A stretch of 6,875 nt of DNA from an uncultured Elusimicrobia bacterium (GCA_947164805.1 CAMUXX010000049.1:1-6875), one strand, 5' to 3'; positions 1 through 6,473 are shown, numbered from the stretch's first letter. Made by a program: numbers and translations. Notes: a model not told the origin generated them from the letters alone.

Positions 1-221
1 AAAGATTCCGTGCAGTTTTGATGACTGCCTTTACCTTCATTTTAGGTATTGCTCCTTTAATCTTTGCAACAGGTGCCGGTGCAAATAGCCGCAGGGCAAT
101 CGGCAGGCCGGTGTTCTGGGGTATGTTAATTGGAACTGTTTTAGGTTTATTTATTATTCCTCTGTTTTATGTGCTTGTTCAAACAGTAACGGATAAAATA
201 AGTAAAAAAAGAATTAAGTAA
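1..221 (+). CDS. RND (HAE1/AcrB-type) efflux transporter, C-terminal end (partial)
   Basis: This is the last 73 codons of an inner-membrane RND drug/solute efflux pump, read in the frame whose first full codon is at position 3 and ending at TAA 219-221. The fragment begins RFRAVLMTAFTFILG and continues through LIFATGAGANSRRAIG. That is the conserved stretch around the penultimate transmembrane helix of AcrB/MexB-type pumps. A last hydrophobic helix follows (roughly GMLIGTVLGLFIIPLFYVLV), then a short basic cytoplasmic tail ending KKRIK. In the family this region belongs to the proton-translocating membrane domain of a trimer that works with a periplasmic adaptor and an outer-membrane channel. 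The ATG at 21 is an internal Met, not a start, because the conserved motif extends upstream of it. The substrate cannot be told from this fragment. Family assignment is secure; the subfamily is less so. Confidence 0.9.
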   Translation, partial: RFRAVLMTAFTFILGIAPLIFATGAGANSRRAIGRPVFWGMLIGTVLGLFIIPLFYVLVQTVTDKISKKRIK

Positions 222-237
222 GGCTGATTGTTATTTT

Positions 238-266
238 CTGTCAAACATGGGGCATAAATTTATTAT
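238..266 (+). promoter_or_regulatory. Possible sigma70-like promoter for the M23-bactofilin cluster
   Basis: CTGTCA (238-243) and TATTAT (261-266) are separated by 17 bases, matching the -35 and -10 consensus at 4 and 5 of 6 positions. Transcription would begin near 273, within the hairpin right arm. A competing -10-like string, TATGATAAAAT at 309-319, lacks a credible -35; if used, it would start transcription almost at the ATG at 323. A promoter is expected in this gap because the upstream gene appears to be a separate unit, but neither candidate is strong. Confidence 0.3.
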
Positions 267-278
267 GCTCCTGTTTGA
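241..278 (+). terminator. Imperfect hairpin after the RND gene, possible weak terminator
   Basis: Arms 241-257 and 263-278 pair: TCAAACA with TGTTTGA, a GG/CC pair flanked by a bulged T and a G-U wobble, and GCATAA with TTATGC. The loop is five bases. Only a short, interrupted T run (TTTAT) follows on the + strand, so it is a poor intrinsic terminator. It sits 20 bases after the RND stop and could end that transcript or act as a 3' stabilising stem. Nothing on the - strand side looks like a T tract. Confidence 0.4.
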
Positions 279-322
279 TTTATAGGCAAATACACAAGTA
301 TCTTCAAATATGATAAAATTTA

Positions 323-1228
323 ATGGTGAGACAGGTTTCTTTGTATAGTTTTTTTACGGAGAAGGTGGAAATTGTCCTAATCCCAAAATTATCGCGCGGT
401 TTTAAATTTACCGTGCGGCCTTATACTGTTTGCCTGCTTGCGCTATTGTGGCTTGGAATTACACTTTATTCTGCTTTTGTTATTACCAGGGAAATTGATT
501 ATAATTTCGTTAAAGCCGATAATAAAGTTATGAAGGCTAAACTTGCTATGATCGCAGAAGAACTTGCCAGTAACCGTAAATATTTAAAACTTGCGCGCGA
601 TACCGATAAACAGATGCGACAAATGCTTGGTATGAAAGGTGGGAAATTTATTAATATGCCGGGCGGTTTTGATGATGCGCAAGAAGAAAGAAAAATAACT
701 TTCAGTTCCATTTTTTCTAAAGACAGTAAAGATATTAATGAACAGGAAATAAATGAAATTTTTAAAGAAACTACCGCTGCTGCAGAAGAACAACTTGCAA
801 GTTTCCAAGAAATTGCCTGGTTTTATACAAACCAGAAAAACAGCAGTAATGCCAAGCCTTCAATTAAACCGGCAAAAGATTATAGGATTACATCTAACTT
901 CGGTTACCGTTTAAATCCTTTTCCGGCATATCACTATGGTATTGACCTCGCCGGCAAAGCAAATTCTCCGATTTATGTAACTGCTGATGGCGTCGTAAGG
1001 CAAACTGGTTGGGCTTTAGGTTACGGGCAGGCAGTTTTAGTAGATCACAGTTTTGGTTATTCAACTTTGTACGGGCATTTAGCGGATATCCGCGTCAAAA
1101 AAGGCGATAAGGTTAAACGTGGCCAAATTATTGCAAGCATGGGTACAACAGGCCGCTCAACCGGAGTACATTTACATTATGAAGTGTGGAAAGACGGAAC
1201 CCCCGTTAATCCAAAAGATTATTTATAG
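323..1228 (+). CDS. Membrane-anchored M23 family (LytM-type) zinc metallopeptidase
   Basis: The 301-residue protein is a predicted peptidoglycan endopeptidase that cuts peptide cross-links in the periplasm. A cytoplasmic N-terminus (about 1-33) is followed by one membrane helix (about 35-54). Next comes a charged, probably coiled-coil linker (about 57-165), then the M23 domain (about 186-300). The domain keeps all expected residues: zinc ligands His204 and Asp208 (HYGID) and His285 (HLH, 283-285), plus catalytic His252 (YGH). The domain looks active, not a degenerate EnvC/NlpD-type regulator. The gene ends 8 bases before a bactofilin. LytM peptidases encoded beside bactofilins are a known morphogenesis pairing, and the cytoplasmic tail is where contact could occur (inference). 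The start is uncertain. ATG 323 has no Shine-Dalgarno. An in-frame GTG at 365 has GGAG at 358-361, though only 3 bases away; it would shorten the tail by 14 residues without touching the helix. Confidence 0.9.
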   Translation: MVRQVSLYSFFTEKVEIVLIPKLSRGFKFTVRPYTVCLLALLWLGITLYSAFVITREIDYNFVKADNKVMKAKLAMIAEELASNRKYLKLARDTDKQMRQMLGMKGGKFINMPGGFDDAQEERKITFSSIFSKDSKDINEQEINEIFKETTAAAEEQLASFQEIAWFYTNQKNSSNAKPSIKPAKDYRITSNFGYRLNPFPAYHYGIDLAGKANSPIYVTADGVVRQTGWALGYGQAVLVDHSFGYSTLYGHLADIRVKKGDKVKRGQIIASMGTTGRSTGVHLHYEVWKDGTPVNPKDYL

Positions 1229-1236
1229 GAGAGTTT

Positions 1237-1641
1237 ATGAGTTTTCTTGATAAAGAAGAAAAAGCAGGTGAATACACCTCAGTAATCAGCGAGCAATGCC
1301 AATTCCAAGGCACATTAGATTTACAGGGTTCTATCAGAATAGACGGTACCCTCGAAGGCAATATTGATAATGCCAAATTGGTTACAATCAGCAGAACCGG
1401 GGCAATGAAAGGGGACCTTTCCGGCCTAGGTGCTGTAATTATCGGCAAAATGGAAGGCGATATTTGCGTGGAAGAAATTGAAATTTTATCCGAAGCACAT
1501 TTAAAAGGCAATATTCGCACCAAAAGCATTTTGATTGAAAAGGGCGCCAAAGTTAATGCAACAATTACAGTAGTTACAGAAAATGAAGAAGATCCTCAAG
1601 GCGAAGAAATTATTGAAGAAAAGAAGGAGAAGAAAAAATGA
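1237..1641 (+). CDS. Bactofilin family cytoskeletal protein
   Basis: This 134-residue protein is a bactofilin, a nucleotide-independent polymer that forms filaments on the cytoplasmic face of the membrane and recruits cell-wall enzymes. The core (about 17-113) shows the family's short beta-helix repeats, with regularly spaced Gly and hydrophobic residues: GTLDLQGSIRIDGTLEGNI, then GAMKGDLSG, AVIIGKMEGDI, AHLKGNI and SILIEKGAKVNATI. The ends are the usual short disordered tails; the C-terminal one (114-134) is highly charged, Glu-rich and then Lys-rich. The start ATG at 1237 is set by AGGAGAG (1227-1233), which overlaps the stop of the M23 gene. The gene overlaps the next one by 4 bases (ATGA). 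Position between a LytM peptidase and an envelope chaperone-like gene suggests a role in cell shape or local wall remodelling. The family call is firm; the precise role is inferred. Confidence 0.93.
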   Translation: MSFLDKEEKAGEYTSVISEQCQFQGTLDLQGSIRIDGTLEGNIDNAKLVTISRTGAMKGDLSGLGAVIIGKMEGDICVEEIEILSEAHLKGNIRTKSILIEKGAKVNATITVVTENEEDPQGEEIIEEKKEKKK

Positions 1642-2312
1642 TTTCCTTTTTCATCAAATACAGGAACCCGATTTTAATTACAACGGTTCTTATTTTCTTG
1701 ATAAGTATCGGAGTTTTAAGTGCCGGTATGGTAGCGGACCAGTATGGGGCAAATGCTGTCTTGGCTAAAGTAGGAAATGCTAAAATTAAATACAAATCTT
1801 TTGCTACTACTTATGATATGGCACGCCAACAGTATATCAATGAAGGCAAGGAAATTACCGAAGAAGAAGATAAACAACTTAAACAACAAATTATTCAAGG
1901 TTTAATTATGCAGGAAGCCTTAAGCCAGGCTGCAAAAGACCTTGATATAGGTACCAGTAAAACTGAAGTTGCTTATTTAATCAAAAGTAATCCTGCTTTT
2001 TCACCTAACGGGGAGTTTAATAAAAATGCTTATATTTATACGGTAAGGAATCAATTCCATGTAAACCCTGCGGAATTTGAAAGTAATTTGATGAAACAAA
2101 TTTCTGTCCAAAAATTCCAAAATGTTTTGAGGATGGTTGCTTTGCCTACTTCTTTTGAAAAGACTATTTTAACACAAGGTACGACTTTAAAAGATGAAGA
2201 AAAGAAAGCATTAGAAGATTATTTGATCCAGCTTAAATCAGCCAGTTTTATTTCTGCTTTCAGTGATGCTTTAAATGCAAAGTACAAAAGCACAATAGAC
2301 ATGCAAATTTAA
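1638..2312 (+). CDS. SurA_N/PpiD-like membrane-anchored periplasmic chaperone lacking a parvulin domain
   Basis: The 224-residue product has a short basic N-terminus (FFIKYRNP), one membrane helix (about 11-30), and a periplasmic helical region. The segment at about 42-165 resembles the SurA/PpiD N-terminal chaperone domain: a strand like AKVGNAKIKYKSF (the usual 'vNG..I...ef'), then long amphipathic helices. It ends with FSPNGEFNKNAYIY and NPAEFESNLMKQISVQKFQNVL, the characteristic 'F..dG.F....Y' and 'fe..lr......l' pattern. No parvulin prolyl isomerase domain is present. The remaining tail (about 183-224) reads like the C-terminal helix that follows the isomerase in full-length proteins. 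It therefore probably binds unfolded exported polypeptides without isomerase activity. PpiD is about 620 residues, so this is a compact form. The start is well set: AAGGAG (1624-1629) lies 8 bases upstream and the ATG overlaps the bactofilin stop. Function is inferred from the family. Confidence 0.75.
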   Translation: MISFFIKYRNPILITTVLIFLISIGVLSAGMVADQYGANAVLAKVGNAKIKYKSFATTYDMARQQYINEGKEITEEEDKQLKQQIIQGLIMQEALSQAAKDLDIGTSKTEVAYLIKSNPAFSPNGEFNKNAYIYTVRNQFHVNPAEFESNLMKQISVQKFQNVLRMVALPTSFEKTILTQGTTLKDEEKKALEDYLIQLKSASFISAFSDALNAKYKSTIDMQI

Positions 2313-2332
2313 GTTTAAGTTTTGATTATTTT

Positions 2333-2365
2333 AAACCCCCGTTAGCATTTTGCCAACGGGGGTTT
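2333..2365. terminator. Bidirectional intrinsic terminator between convergent operons
   Basis: CCCCCGTT (2336-2343) pairs perfectly with AACGGGGG (2355-2362). The stem is extended by AAA/TTT outside and by GCA/TGC inside, past one mismatch. On the + strand TTTTA follows; on the - strand TTTAAAATAAT follows. It lies 20 bases after the chaperone-like gene stop and 18 bases from the infB stop, so it serves both transcripts. Confidence 0.9.
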
Positions 2366-2383
2366 TACTATGTAAAGTTTTCT

Positions 2384-4528
2384 TTACTCAGGTTTTGTGA
2401 TGCGGCGTGTAATGGTCTTCTTTTGCACGCAAAGGATTGTGTCCCCTGCTTTTGTGCCTCTAAAGCCCTCAATCAAAATACCGCATTCATAACCCTTTTC
2501 AACTTCTTTGACATCATCTTTAAAGCGTTTAAGCCCGCCGACTTTGCCTTTGTGGATTTGTTCACCGCCACGCATAATTTTTGCATCAAAATTGCGTGTG
2601 ATTTTTCCTTCATCCACGTAAGAGCCTGCAATAAAACCGGAACTTAAATCAAACACTTGGCGTACAGTTGCACGCCCGACGACTTCTTCCACAATTTCAG
2701 GCTCAAGTAAGCCTTCCATTGCGGCCTTTAAGTCTTCAAGTAATTCAAAGATAATATTGTAAGTACGTATTTCAATACCTTCGCGTTCCGCTTCTTCTGA
2801 AACAGAAGACATTGTGTTAACGTTAAATGCAATTATAACCGCGTCACTTGCTTTGGCAAGCAAGAGGTCAGATTCATTAACGTCCCCTGCGGCGGAATGT
2901 ATGATTTTAACTTGCACTTCGTCGTTAGTTAAACCTAAAATAGCATCTTTAATTGCTTCAATAGAACCTTGAACATCAGCCTTTAAAATAATGGCAAGTT
3001 CTTTAATCTTTTTACCGTCTGCACTCTTTAAATTAGTTAAAGAAACGTGTTTTTGATGTTCAATATGTTCCGCTTTATGTGCGAGTTTTCGCTTTTCGGA
3101 AATATGTTTGGCTTCCTTATCGCTTTCGGCTACATATAAAGTTTCGCCAACAACAGGCGGTTCGCCGTTAATACCTAAAACTTCAGCCGGAACACTTGGC
3201 CCTGCACTTTGCATACGGTGACCGTGTTCATCAATCAAGGCACGCACCCTACCGTAAGTAGTACCGACAATAAACGGATCTCCCACTTTTAAAGTACCTT
3301 TTTGTACTAATACTGTGGCGACAACACCTCTTTTATTATCGCGTTTACTTTCCAAAATTACACCTACTGCTTTGCGTTTTGGGTTTGCCTTAAGTTCCAT
3401 CATTTCCGCTTGTATTGAAACCATTTCAAGTAGTTTATCAATATTGATACGTTTTTTAGCGGAAATTTCAACAAAAATTGTGTTACCTTGCCACTCTTCC
3501 GGTACTAAACCGCGTCCGGCAAGGTCTTGTTTGACTCTGTCAGGGTTTGCACCAGGAAGGTCAATTTTATTTACCGCTACAATTATAGGTGCTTTTGCAC
3601 TTTGTGCGTGGTTAATAGCCTCAATAGTTTGTGGCATAATACCGTCAGTGGCGGAAACAACTAAGATAACAATATCGGTTGCTTGGGCACCCCTTGCACG
3701 CATGGCTGTAAAAGCCTCATGGCCCGGGGTATCCAAGAAAGAAATATAACCGCGTGAAGTTTTAACCCTGTATGCACCGATATGCTGTGTAATTGCACCG
3801 AATTCGCCTGCAACGACATTTGAGTGGCGGATAGCATCAAGCAAACTGGTCTTACCGTGGTCAACGTGGCCCATGATTGTTACAACAGGAGCGCGGGGGG
3901 CAAGGTCTGCCGGGTTATCTTCTTCCTGTGCGGCAATTTCTTCTTCGGCAAATTCCTGGGTTATTTCTGCTTTAAAACCGCACTCGGCCAAGACAAGTTC
4001 CATCATGTCGGGTTCAAGTTTTTGGTTAATGGTAGCAAAAATGCCCATACCCATAAGTTTTTTGATAAAGTCATTAATTTTAAAGTCCATCTTTTCGGCA
4101 AGTTCTTTGATTGTCGGTTGGCCTAAAATTTTGATGACTTTTTCCTTTTGTTTATCTTCCGTAACAGGTGCTTTTTGTTGTTCTTTCTGAACAGGTTTTT
4201 GCACCGGTTTCGGCTCCGGTTTTACTTCTTGCTTAGGTTCCGGTTTAACTTCGGGTTTAACCTCTTTAACATCGGGCTTAAACTCAGTTTTGACTTCAGG
4301 TTTAGCCTCTTGTTTAAAAGTTTCAACTTCGGCATTTGTTACAGTTTTTTGCTTTAATTCCTTTTCCGTAGAAACTTTTTTTACCGCAGTTTTTTTGGCT
4401 GCCGGTTTTTTCGCCGCAGTTTTTTTAACTGTTGTTTTTTTAGTGGTTGTCTTTTTAGCCGTCGTTTTTTTAGCGGTTGTTTTTGTTTTCTTTTCCACGT
4501 CTTTATTTTGATTCTTCGCTGCTGTCAT
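2384..4528 (-). CDS. infB: Translation initiation factor IF-2
   Basis: IF-2 is the GTPase that brings initiator fMet-tRNA to the 30S subunit and promotes 50S joining. The 714-residue protein begins with a disordered Lys/Ala/Thr-rich part (about 7-55) and a KPE/KPV-rich part (about 74-115). The small IF2_N domain follows (about 130-182). The G domain carries all motifs: G1 GHVDHGKT (220-227), G3 DTPGH (266-270), G4 NKID (320-323) and G5 SAK (356-358). Beta-barrel domain II, domain III and the fMet-tRNA-binding C-terminal barrel (YECGI near 680) follow, so it is full length. The start is ATG 4528-4526, set by AGGAGG at 4540-4535 six bases upstream. A longer reading from 4567 has no ribosome binding site. 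The first 26 bases overlap the end of nusA, suggesting translational coupling. It is the last gene of its operon. Confidence 0.97.
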   Translation of the reverse strand: MTAAKNQNKDVEKKTKTTAKKTTAKKTTTKKTTVKKTAAKKPAAKKTAVKKVSTEKELKQKTVTNAEVETFKQEAKPEVKTEFKPDVKEVKPEVKPEPKQEVKPEPKPVQKPVQKEQQKAPVTEDKQKEKVIKILGQPTIKELAEKMDFKINDFIKKLMGMGIFATINQKLEPDMMELVLAECGFKAEITQEFAEEEIAAQEEDNPADLAPRAPVVTIMGHVDHGKTSLLDAIRHSNVVAGEFGAITQHIGAYRVKTSRGYISFLDTPGHEAFTAMRARGAQATDIVILVVSATDGIMPQTIEAINHAQSAKAPIIVAVNKIDLPGANPDRVKQDLAGRGLVPEEWQGNTIFVEISAKKRINIDKLLEMVSIQAEMMELKANPKRKAVGVILESKRDNKRGVVATVLVQKGTLKVGDPFIVGTTYGRVRALIDEHGHRMQSAGPSVPAEVLGINGEPPVVGETLYVAESDKEAKHISEKRKLAHKAEHIEHQKHVSLTNLKSADGKKIKELAIILKADVQGSIEAIKDAILGLTNDEVQVKIIHSAAGDVNESDLLLAKASDAVIIAFNVNTMSSVSEEAEREGIEIRTYNIIFELLEDLKAAMEGLLEPEIVEEVVGRATVRQVFDLSSGFIAGSYVDEGKITRNFDAKIMRGGEQIHKGKVGGLKRFKDDVKEVEKGYECGILIEGFRGTKAGDTILCVQKKTITRRITKPE
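4184..4309 (-). repeat. KPE/KPV-rich low-complexity segment of IF-2
   Basis: IF-2 residues about 74-115 are an irregular Lys-Pro-Glu repeat (KPEVK, KPDVK, KPEPK, then KPVQKPVQK), a charged, extended linker between the Lys-rich N-terminus and the IF2_N domain. The repeated codons appear on the + strand as TTTAACTTC/TTTTACTTC-like units. Linkers of this type are common and poorly conserved in IF-2 proteins. Confidence 0.7.
4373..4477 (-). repeat. Seven tandem 15-base codon repeats encoding the TxKKT pentads of IF-2
   Basis: Residues 18-52 of IF-2 are seven successive pentapeptides: [35 protein letters not shown]. The DNA is a matching degenerate 15-base tandem repeat, seen on the + strand as runs of Ts separated by GTNGTT/GCNGTT-like units. 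The peptide resembles Lys/Ala-rich nucleic-acid-binding tails. Repeat number is likely to vary between strains by slippage (inference). Confidence 0.85.
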
Positions 4529-5900
4529 TTTCTGCCTCCTCGCTCGACTGCTGGGAAGCATCTTCATGTTCGGCTAAATATTTTTTTGCGCCTTCAATAA
4601 TCTTTTCAGCAGTCTTTTCACCAACGCCTTGTACGGTGGCTAAATGTTCAACGCCTACGGAAGCAAGTTTTTCAACGGTGGTGAAACCGGCTTTAATTAA
4701 AACTTCCGCAAGTTTCGGGCCAATGCCTTCAACTTCACTCAAAACATCTTGTTTAAGTTGTGTTTCTTCCTGGCCTTTCTGTTTTTGTTGGGACTCGCTC
4801 TTTACATCAATATCCCATCCGCAAACGCGGCTTGCAAGGCGGATATTTTGCCAATCTTTACCGATAGCGATTGCAAGTTGGTCATCCGGAACAATGGCAA
4901 TAGCCTTTTTCTTTTCGGCATCTTTAATTTTAACTGATAATACTTTTGCAGGGGACAGCGCATTAATAATTGTGCTTGAAATATCATCACTGAAGTTTAT
5001 TAAATCAATCTTTTCACCTGAAAGTTCATTTGTTACGGCACGGATTCTTATACCCCTCATACCTACACATGTGCCGATAGGGTCAATTTTGCTGTCATTG
5101 CTTTTGACAACGACTTTTGCTCTTACACCGGGATCCCTGTAAATACCTTTAATTTCAATAATACCTTCACCGAGTTCAGGTATTTCCACTTCCATTAAAC
5201 TTTGCAATAGTTCAGGTGCGGTTCTTGAAAGGATAATGTATGGCCCTCTTTGTGCTTTATCCAAGCGGTATGCAGCAGATTTATAGCGCCCTAAGGCCGG
5301 ATCTGCTTTTGTGTCCATATCAACAAAATCTGTTTGGGTTAAAACACGCATAATTATTGCTTTAACACGTGCGCCGTGGCTATAGCGTTCTTTCCTGATT
5401 TGTTCGGAGTACGGCAATAAGGCCTCCGCTTTACCAAGATCAACAACAATATCTTTGTCTGAAAATCTTCTTACCAATCCGGTAACTACTTCGCCCTCAC
5501 GCGGTTTATATTCTTTATATAAATTATCGCGTTCAATGCCGCGTACTTTTTGAATTAAAACCTGTTTTGCAATTTGGGCTGCGATTCTTGAAAATTCCTC
5601 AACATTTAATTCAATAACGAGTTCTTCGCCGACTTTGATTTTGGGGTTTTCTTTTTTAGCATCTTCTAAGGAAATTTCAATTTCCGGGTTTGAGACTTCT
5701 TCTGCAACGACTAAAGTTTGATATGCTTCAATAGTACCTGTTTCCGGGTCAATTTTTGCGGTAAGTAAAGCGGTTCTTCCAAAATGTTTGCGAAGAGCGG
5801 AAATTAATGCATCTTCAATAGTTTTGATTGTATCAGCGCGGCTGATATTTTTTTCCCTCTCTAAACTTTCAAGGGCCATCATTAAATCTTTATTTTCCAT
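4503..5900 (-). CDS. nusA: Transcription termination/antitermination factor NusA
   Basis: NusA binds RNA polymerase and nascent RNA and modulates pausing, intrinsic termination and antitermination. The 465-residue protein has the RNA-polymerase-binding N-terminal domain (about 1-125) and an S1 domain (about 136-187). KH1 follows with an intact GMRG loop (280-283), then KH2 (about 318-367). A helix-hairpin-helix region (about 385-442) contains EGIGPK and QGVGEK hairpins, and a Glu/Ser-rich tail closes the protein. Two oddities are visible. About 25 extra residues (about 188-216) lie between S1 and KH1 compared with E. coli NusA. The KH2 GxxG loop reads GKDW (347-350), so its last Gly is Trp. 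ATG 5900 has AAGGAG 10 bases upstream, within the 20-base gap after rimP. The 3' end overlaps infB by 26 bases and houses its ribosome binding site. Confidence 0.97.
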   Translation of the reverse strand: MENKDLMMALESLEREKNISRADTIKTIEDALISALRKHFGRTALLTAKIDPETGTIEAYQTLVVAEEVSNPEIEISLEDAKKENPKIKVGEELVIELNVEEFSRIAAQIAKQVLIQKVRGIERDNLYKEYKPREGEVVTGLVRRFSDKDIVVDLGKAEALLPYSEQIRKERYSHGARVKAIIMRVLTQTDFVDMDTKADPALGRYKSAAYRLDKAQRGPYIILSRTAPELLQSLMEVEIPELGEGIIEIKGIYRDPGVRAKVVVKSNDSKIDPIGTCVGMRGIRIRAVTNELSGEKIDLINFSDDISSTIINALSPAKVLSVKIKDAEKKKAIAIVPDDQLAIAIGKDWQNIRLASRVCGWDIDVKSESQQKQKGQEETQLKQDVLSEVEGIGPKLAEVLIKAGFTTVEKLASVGVEHLATVQGVGEKTAEKIIEGAKKYLAEHEDASQQSSEEAENDSSEESK

Positions 5901-5920
5901 TTTTTTAATTCTCCTTTATT

Positions 5921-6379
5921 TTAGAACTCTGTTACAGGGTCCAAATTTGCTTTTTTTACATCGCTGTATGCGAAGGTAAATTTATTTGTGCCGTCATCCA
6001 GCACGAAATTGTTATCATTTGCGCTTTCAATTAAACCGGTAAAACGGCCGCGTTTTTCAAGAGGTGTTTTAAGGTAAATGCAGGCGCGTTCGCCTACAAA
6101 TCTTTTAAAATGTTCCGGTTTTTTAAGCACGCGTTTAATACCAGGGGATGAAACTTCCAAAATGTACGCGCCGTCAACTAAATCTTCCATAGTTAAAACG
6201 GAGTCAATTTTCTTTGTTAAAAGTTCACAGTCATTTAAACTTATTCCGCCTTCTTTATCAACGAAGAACTGCAAAAGTTCTTTACTGCCTTGGTGTTGGA
6301 TAATAAGGTCAATAAGTTCATAACCGTCTTGAAGAAGTGCTTTATAAATAGTTTCTTCAATTATATTTTTGCTTTGCAT
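5921..6379 (-). CDS. rimP: Ribosome maturation factor RimP
   Basis: RimP (formerly YhbC/P15a) assists late assembly of the 30S ribosomal subunit in the cytoplasm. The 152-residue protein, a usual length, has an N-terminal alpha/beta domain with the family signature LEVSSPGIKRVL (about 74-85). The preceding DCELLTKKIDSVL helix and QFFVDKEGGISLND strand-loop are also typical. The small C-terminal SH3-like barrel is about 90-147. The start ATG 6379-6377 is fixed by AGGAGG (6389-6384) four bases upstream. A TTG further upstream at 6400 would lie in the T tract of the leader hairpin and has no ribosome binding site. It is the first gene of the rimP-nusA-infB operon, an order conserved across many bacteria, and is followed after 20 bases by nusA. 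Confidence 0.95.
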   Translation of the reverse strand: MQSKNIIEETIYKALLQDGYELIDLIIQHQGSKELLQFFVDKEGGISLNDCELLTKKIDSVLTMEDLVDGAYILEVSSPGIKRVLKKPEHFKRFVGERACIYLKTPLEKRGRFTGLIESANDNNFVLDDGTNKFTFAYSDVKKANLDPVTEF

Positions 6380-6428
6380 AAAACCTCCTAAATCTAGCAA
6401 AAAAGCGGCTTTAAAAGCCGCTTTGCAT
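6371..6428 (-). repeat. Nine-base direct repeat: rimP start and leader hairpin
   Basis: ATGCAAAGC occurs at 6379-6371, where it is the first three codons of rimP, and again at 6428-6420, overlapping the upstream arm of the leader hairpin. The copies are exact and 49 bases apart. It could be chance or a remnant of a local duplication. Confidence 0.5.
6399..6424 (-). terminator. Intrinsic terminator/attenuator in the rimP-nusA-infB leader
   Basis: On the - strand AAAGCGGCT (6424-6416) pairs perfectly with AGCCGCTTT (6410-6402) around a five-base loop. The stem runs into six Ts (6404-6399), the last of which also contribute to it. This is a classic intrinsic terminator oriented towards rimP. 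It lies downstream of the promoter at 6445-6473 and upstream of the rimP ribosome binding site. It therefore sits in the operon's own 5' leader, where read-through is needed for expression. The gene upstream already has its own terminator at 6499-6531. An attenuator is the simplest reading; a second insulating terminator is the alternative. Confidence 0.8.
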
Positions 6429-6444
6429 GATGTGTTGATAATTT

Positions 6445-6473
6445 ATTTTAACATATTAATAGCATAAGGTCAA
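6445..6473 (-). promoter_or_regulatory. Sigma70-type promoter of the rimP-nusA-infB operon
   Basis: On the - strand, TTGACC (6473-6468) is followed by exactly 17 bases and then TAAAAT (6450-6445), each matching the consensus at 5 of 6 positions. The surroundings are AT-rich. Transcription should begin near 6436-6439, giving a leader of about 60 bases before the rimP ATG. It is placed between the terminator of the upstream gene and the first gene of the operon. Confidence 0.8.

Noticed and set aside
1206..1550. 114-codon - strand frame opposite the bactofilin gene
   Set aside because: It is antisense to a clear bactofilin, with no start signals.
2372..2387. Perfect 6-bp hairpin GTAAAG-TTTT-CTTTAC over the infB stop
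   Set aside because: It is short, AT-rich and next to a far stronger terminator; probably incidental.
3315..3749. 144-codon + strand frame inside infB
   Set aside because: It is a shadow of the IF-2 G domain codons on the other strand, with no independent signal.
4373..4477. Regular 15-base repeats as a possible CRISPR or satellite array
   Set aside because: There are no spacers, the period equals five codons, and it lies in frame within IF-2.
4529..4567. Longer infB start adding 13 residues
   Set aside because: There is no ribosome binding site for it, whereas ATG 4528 has a perfect AGGAGG at proper spacing.
4477..5142. 221-codon open frame on the + strand opposite nusA and the 5' end of infB
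   Set aside because: It is antisense to clearly conserved NusA and IF-2 coding sequence, has no ribosome binding site, and its low-complexity Ser/Phe-rich product is what a mirrored Lys/Glu-rich gene gives.
6380..6400. Longer rimP start at TTG 6400
   Set aside because: TTG lies in the T tract of the leader hairpin without a Shine-Dalgarno; ATG 6379 has AGGAGG four bases upstream.
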